Shown: positions 60,146-64,000 of the stretch, in pieces
Position numbering within the stretch: position 1 is the stretch's first letter
Layout of the letters: the number at the start of each line of letters is the position of its first letter
IMG/VR virus record: IMGVR_UViG_3300036781_000821
Span: 1-64,000 of that record
From: a virus
Reading direction: 5' to 3' (one strand)
DNA: 64,000 bases
Notes under the pieces: model-generated
The model's database searches: none
The model's input: only the letters and a program-made list of their open reading frames with translations
What the model was told of the DNA's origin: nothing
Made by a program: the position numbers and the translations under genes

Positions 60146-62892
60146 CTGCTTACCTCCTGTGCCATGCTGACCCCTTGAGTTTGGGCGGCGGCGACGCTAG
60201 CACGCCCAGAGTTACCGTACGACCGTCCCGCTTGCTGCGTATGGGCGTGAGCCACGTTAACCGCTTGCGCCTTCGCCGCAAGCTCCATTGCCGTCTGACG
60301 CGCCCCCGAGCGATTGACGCTGTCCCGCAGACCTTCCAAGTTACTCGTGAACACCTGGCACGTCTCCCGCGCCCGAGACACCGACACGTAAAACGCGTCG
60401 TGGCGCATGTGGTCGCCGGAGACGATGACGTTATCGACCGTCTTGGACTGTGCAATGTAGCTGGTGGATGCCCAACCGTGTTTCATGTGCCCGAAGTCGT
60501 GATTGATTGAACGACCATCCTTCAGCCGCATCGCCGTCCCGTCCTGCGCCTTCTCCACCTGCACGCGCTCGCCGTTGGTCAGATCCAAGTCCCGGTCGTT
60601 TTTCTTCAGGATCAGGAAATCGCCATCGCAGACTTCGATTGAAGACTGTTTGTACACCGAGAAATTCTTGGCCTGTTTTGCAAGGTCCACTTCTTTCCCG
60701 CCGCGCAACACGCCGTCTTTCCGCACTTCGCCGCCGACGTAGGCAACGCCGTTCTTTGCCGCTGTAACCTCTAAATTCTTTCCCGCATTCGCGCCCTTGA
60801 AAAATGCCAGTACCAGCCCCGGCTGGTAGAACTCCGCTTTCTGCTTTTCCTCATTCGACCAATTCAACGCTTCCAGTTTTGGAATCGTCACGCCCTCTTT
60901 GGCGAGATCGCCCATTTCCTTTCGCTTTGCGCGGATGGCGGCCGTCAGCTCCTCGACCTCGGCATTGGACGGCGTGACCACCACGGTACTGCCGTGCAAT
61001 TGGGAATGAGCTTCGGCCACCAACGTTGCACGCTCGCGTCGATCCACTTCCTTGATCGTTCCCATTTCTTGCAGCTTGGCGAAGGCCCGCTCCGGTTCTT
61101 TCCACGCATCCTTGACCGCCTCGTGATATGCCGGGAATTGTTCGGGATCTTGCCGCACGTTCAAGTCGAGCATTTTGGACGCGAGACGGCTTTCCTTCTC
61201 CATCATCCGCAGCGCATCGCACGCGGTTACCGGGCCATGTTGTTCGGTGTCACCAGAGAACATCATCCGCGCACCATAGCGATGGCATACGTCCATCAGT
61301 TTTTTCATGTCCTCGCCGCCGACCATTCCCGCCTCGTCGACGATCAGCACGCGCCCTTTCATCAGGGCTTGCTCCTCGCGGCAGCCCAGGAAGCTGGCTA
61401 TGGTCATGGGATTCTCGACACCTTCCTCGGCCAGCGACTTCACCGCCGAATGCGTTTGCGCCACCACCGTGCAAACCTTTCCGTTTTGTCCAAGACCGCG
61501 CACCATTTCCGCGATCAGGTGAGTTTTGCCCGCGCCGGCGATGCCCTGGACGTTCACCGCCCAATCCGTCGATTGGAACGCCCAGTCCAAGACTTCCTGC
61601 TGTTTTTCGTTCAGGCCCTTGCCCGTGTACGGAATTGTGCCGAGCTTGCCGTGGGCGCCAACGCCCTCATTGACTATCGCGACCATGTCTTCCTCCCGCT
61701 GATACGCTTCCTTGGTCGTGCATTCGCCGTCAACGGCCAACACCGCCTTCGACTCTTTCAGCACGTTCCACACGGTTTGAACGTCCGAGAAATTGACATG
61801 GCCGCGATTAAACCGGAGCGCAGCGGCTAGCACATCGACTTCCTTGGCGACTGAGACTTGCGAGAAGGTGTGTTTAATCGCCGACTGCACAGCTTCGTGC
61901 GCGGACTGGTAGGTGATGTCCTCGCCGCGACCGGAAAGCTCGATGGCGTGATCCCGCGCCGCCCGAAGCCGTTCGCTCATGCCGGGAAACTTGGCTTCAG
62001 CTCGCGCCTTTTGCATGGCAATGACATCGGCGGTGCTAATCTCGATTAAGTTGTCGGGCCGCGTTTCGCGGTACAAGTGCGAGATCAGGTTGTCCGACGG
62101 GTGAATGCCGTGGGGATTTTTGGCCTTGTCGTTCTTGAACGCCTCGACCGCGGCGGCCACAGCCTTCGATCCCTGGCTAAACTCCTCGCTCTCCTCCTGC
62201 CGCACACAGGCCAGACCGAACCCCATTTCCTTGTCGTTCTTGTACGGCATTGTCCGTAGAACATAGCCGCCGTCTATGCACAGCCCGGCCAGAATGTTGC
62301 GGTAGACCTCGGTCGCGAGCGCCTTGGCCTCATACATCTTTTCGGTTTGGAGGGCTTTCCAACGTCCCTCCTCCACATCCTGGGTCAGGTTCCCGCAGGT
62401 CAGATGGCTGTGAAGGTGTGGATCTAGCGCGCGGGAGCAGTCATGTTCAAACCGCGCATAGATCAAATTCCCGGTCAGCCTGGTCTCGTCTTTTTTCCCG
62501 AACAGCCGTACTCGCGTCCCGGCCTGTTTCTCGACGAACTCCATCGCCTCGCTGACGGCCTGCTTGTGCCACTCGGGAATGCGTTCATCCCCGCCGATCC
62601 GCCACTGGATTGATAGATCCTTCGGGCAGGCGAACACCCAATCGTAAAACGTCCGACCGTTCTCCCGCTCGTGGCTGAATCGTTGGCGAAGCTTCGCGCC
62701 TGTTAAGGGATCAAGACCTTGCCGCATCCTCTCGAAAGCTTGCTCCGTGACCTCACCTTCAAGTCCCAGCAATCGCGCTCCGCGACCTTTCCACGTGCCA
62801 ACCGATTGATCGTTTTTGTCGAGGTAATCCTTATAGGAAAGGTGGCTTACGAAGTACGTGTCACCTCGATAGAGGGGCATTCCGTTGAGCAC
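60142..62892 (-). CDS. MobF (TrwC/TraI-like) relaxase-helicase
   Basis: This is a 916-residue protein. The N-terminal relaxase domain has candidate nicking tyrosines (Y13, Y20, Y23), TWKGRGARLLGLEGEV, and the metal-binding DPHLHSHL (H159, H161, H163). The helicase part has Walker A GIAGAGKT (450-457) and DEAG (519-522), then later SF1 motifs. It nicks oriT and unwinds the transferred strand. The start is GTG 62892; upstream in-frame codons read SKLPHAGHV, which fits the family, so the true start could be a few codons earlier. The coupling-protein partner is at 22929. Confidence 0.88.
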   Translation of the reverse strand: MLNGMPLYRGDTYFVSHLSYKDYLDKNDQSVGTWKGRGARLLGLEGEVTEQAFERMRQGLDPLTGAKLRQRFSHERENGRTFYDWVFACPKDLSIQWRIGGDERIPEWHKQAVSEAMEFVEKQAGTRVRLFGKKDETRLTGNLIYARFEHDCSRALDPHLHSHLTCGNLTQDVEEGRWKALQTEKMYEAKALATEVYRNILAGLCIDGGYVLRTMPYKNDKEMGFGLACVRQEESEEFSQGSKAVAAAVEAFKNDKAKNPHGIHPSDNLISHLYRETRPDNLIEISTADVIAMQKARAEAKFPGMSERLRAARDHAIELSGRGEDITYQSAHEAVQSAIKHTFSQVSVAKEVDVLAAALRFNRGHVNFSDVQTVWNVLKESKAVLAVDGECTTKEAYQREEDMVAIVNEGVGAHGKLGTIPYTGKGLNEKQQEVLDWAFQSTDWAVNVQGIAGAGKTHLIAEMVRGLGQNGKVCTVVAQTHSAVKSLAEEGVENPMTIASFLGCREEQALMKGRVLIVDEAGMVGGEDMKKLMDVCHRYGARMMFSGDTEQHGPVTACDALRMMEKESRLASKMLDLNVRQDPEQFPAYHEAVKDAWKEPERAFAKLQEMGTIKEVDRRERATLVAEAHSQLHGSTVVVTPSNAEVEELTAAIRAKRKEMGDLAKEGVTIPKLEALNWSNEEKQKAEFYQPGLVLAFFKGANAGKNLEVTAAKNGVAYVGGEVRKDGVLRGGKEVDLAKQAKNFSVYKQSSIEVCDGDFLILKKNDRDLDLTNGERVQVEKAQDGTAMRLKDGRSINHDFGHMKHGWASTSYIAQSKTVDNVIVSGDHMRHDAFYVSVSRARETCQVFTSNLEGLRDSVNRSGARQTAMELAAKAQAVNVAHAHTQQAGRSYGNSGRASVAAAQTQGVSMAQEVSR

Positions 62893-63332
62893 GTGACCAG
62901 CATGAGGCAGCTTGGAAAGAGCGTCAAATTTGGGCTTTTAGGGGATCTGGAGGTAAATCCAGGATAGTGGGCCTCCCCCTATCAGACGAGCTACTGAGAA
63001 GAGAAACATCTACCCCTAAGCGCTTCGCGCTTGGGAAAACCGCGTTTGCAGGGGCGCGCCAGGACCAGGCTACTCCAGAGGCGCATGGTATACTGGACTT
63101 GAGCTTAGGCTCACGAAAAAAAAACTTCAAAACACAAACTCAAAACCTACACACTTCACAAACTTAAAAACTACACACAAAATTAAACTCCAAAAAAAAC
63201 TTACTCTTTAAAAAACTTCTTCTGCTTTTGCTTTTTGCTGATTTTGGGCTCACCGGCTGGAGCCACCGTTTGAAGAGATGCACCTTGGAGTAGTGTAGGG
63301 ACAATCTTCCTGACGGCCGGGTAGGAGATTGT
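62893..63332. other. Non-coding region upstream of relaxase, candidate oriT
   Basis: The hairpin CCC-t-AAGCGC-TTC-GCGCTT-GGG (63014-63035) lies about 125 bp upstream of the relaxase start. A 108-base stretch without any G on the plus strand (63116-63223) follows, A/C-rich with short repeats such as CTACACAC. The strand bias and hairpin recall transfer origins. No nic site was identified with confidence. Small frames inside are not convincing. Confidence 0.4.
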
Positions 63333-63518
63333 GTGCGTAGACCGCGTTTCGACCCCCATCGGGTCATCAACCAGATTAAGTATTGGGCCATCGAGATCAC
63401 GATCCTGGTCCTGTTTTTGAAGTGGCTCGGCGGTTCTCTTTGGCACGAGCTGGGCTTCGATCACTCGGCGGAAGCCAAAGCCGCGCAGAGCTGTGTTGTG
63501 GAACAGCCACGGAGGTAG
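63333..63518 (+). CDS. Small membrane protein
   Basis: The 61-residue protein has one clear membrane span (YWAIEITILVLFLKWLGG) flanked by basic residues. It is 9 bp before the next gene, so both are probably cotranscribed. It is the penultimate gene before attR. Confidence 0.5.
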   Translation: MRRPRFDPHRVINQIKYWAIEITILVLFLKWLGGSLWHELGFDHSAEAKAAQSCVVEQPRR

Positions 63519-63527
63519 AATCAGGCC

Positions 63528-63848
63528 ATGACCGTAGCCGAACTCCGCGAGGCCCTTGCCGGGTATCCCGACGACGCGCCGCTTCAGATCCACATGGAGC
63601 GATTGCCGGACGACAACGAAGAAGCGTTCGTCGTGAACGTCCAACCGAATTATGCGGGCTGGAGCGAGCGCGAGCATAAGCCCCACGTCGTGCTGTACGG
63701 CGAGCAATTCCCAAAGGACTTCATCGAGACGACCCGCGACCGGGTTGTGGAACGTGCAAAACAGTTCAGCAAATGGGATTGGCCTTACGGGATGTGGAAC
63801 TGGTGGGAAGCGAAACAGTGGAAGCGGACGTTTGGGCGAGGACGTTAA
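63528..63848 (+). CDS. Small alpha/beta phage protein
   Basis: The 106-residue protein has the N-terminal pattern MTVAELREALAGYPDDAPLQ with a following beta strand, as in a common small family of plasmid and phage hypothetical proteins. The C-terminus is Trp-rich. The function is unknown. It is the last gene of the element. Confidence 0.6.
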   Translation: MTVAELREALAGYPDDAPLQIHMERLPDDNEEAFVVNVQPNYAGWSEREHKPHVVLYGEQFPKDFIETTRDRVVERAKQFSKWDWPYGMWNWWEAKQWKRTFGRGR

Positions 63849-63851
63849 GGC

Positions 63852-63870
63852 GTGCTCGATTTGTGCTCGA
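63852..63870 (+). promoter_or_regulatory. Probable integrase arm-type site, right
   Basis: GTGCTCGATTTGTGCTCGA matches 20404-20422 at 17 of 19 positions and has the same two TGCTCGA units. It lies 103 bp from attR. This supports paired arm sites used by the integrase. Confidence 0.5.
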
Positions 63871-63972
63871 AGTAATCCGCGCCGAACGGCACGGGGCTGA
63901 CTTGCGGGATTCGCAATTGCTAGAACGATGCCACTGGAAACGCTAAATTCTGTGTTTCCAATTTACCGTCGT

Positions 63973-64000
63973 CTTCCCAAGCTGGACGTCGCCGGTTCGA
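63973..64000. other. attR core (tRNA-Gly 3' fragment)
   Basis: The 28 bases are identical to 20323-20350 and run to the end of the window. Only the 3' half of the tRNA is duplicated here; the right boundary of identity lies beyond the sequence. Confidence 0.85.

Noticed and set aside
63201-63707. 168-residue minus frame near the right end
   Set aside because: It runs antisense to the small genes at 63333 and 63528, both of which look more protein-like. A shorter minus gene ending at 63201 cannot be excluded.

Overview
The window looks like DNA from an Acidobacteriota host, probably of the Solibacter/Bryobacter group. The main taxonomic clue is a 5'-truncated copy of the Solibacter-type C-terminal domain (TIGR03437 family) at 7.6-8.3 kb. 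The rest is mobile DNA, so this assignment is an inference. Function calls rest on motifs and family knowledge read by eye; no database search was run.

Positions 1-20.3 kb look like a plasmid or integrated plasmid-like backbone. It has a primase (262-1302, minus), an array of eight 16-bp iterons with a 22-bp period (1439-1628), and a RepA-type replication initiator (1774-3648). A block of nested inverted repeats follows (3.7-4.0 kb), then small accessory genes and a self-regulating RHH gene. Next is a small gene graveyard: a DNA methyltransferase split by a 294-bp MITE, then truncated, and the truncated Solibacter domain. A DUF932 plasmid/phage protein follows. At 9758-14492 there is a tight three-gene operon (methyltransferase-like protein, compact SF1 helicase, 935-residue AlkB-domain protein) with 4-bp overlaps. 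I cannot match it to a named system, and it is a candidate new defence or repair module. The backbone ends with a membrane protein plus a large VirD4/HerA-like ATPase fused to a nuclease-like domain and an HTH, several very small genes, and a tRNA-Gly(CCC).

Positions 20.3-64 kb hold an integrated element of about 43.65 kb. It is bounded by a direct repeat of the tRNA-Gly 3' half (20323-20350 and 63973-64000, running off the window). Integrase and an excisionase-like gene sit at the left end. Most genes run leftward: internal virion proteins, tail, lysis, N4-gp56-type capsid, scaffold, portal, terminase, then replication and recombination genes (two SSBs, ERF). There is no tape-measure gene, so the virion should be podovirus-like. 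The element also carries a MobF (TrwC/TraI-like) relaxase-helicase, a VirD4-like coupling protein, an ArdC-like antirestriction protein and a ParB-like protein. The relaxase and the coupling protein lie at opposite ends of the integrated form and become near neighbours when it circularises. It therefore reads as a prophage/mobilisable-element hybrid.

Two features of the prophage stand out. A rightward cassette at 49248-52140 (DNA methylase, DUF262 protein, HEPN-type protein) lies against the direction of its neighbours and looks like defence cargo. Several structural-type proteins (tail spike, collar protein, small tail-region protein, LamG-like protein) begin with Sec or lipoprotein signal peptides, which is unexpected for virion parts assembled in the cytoplasm.
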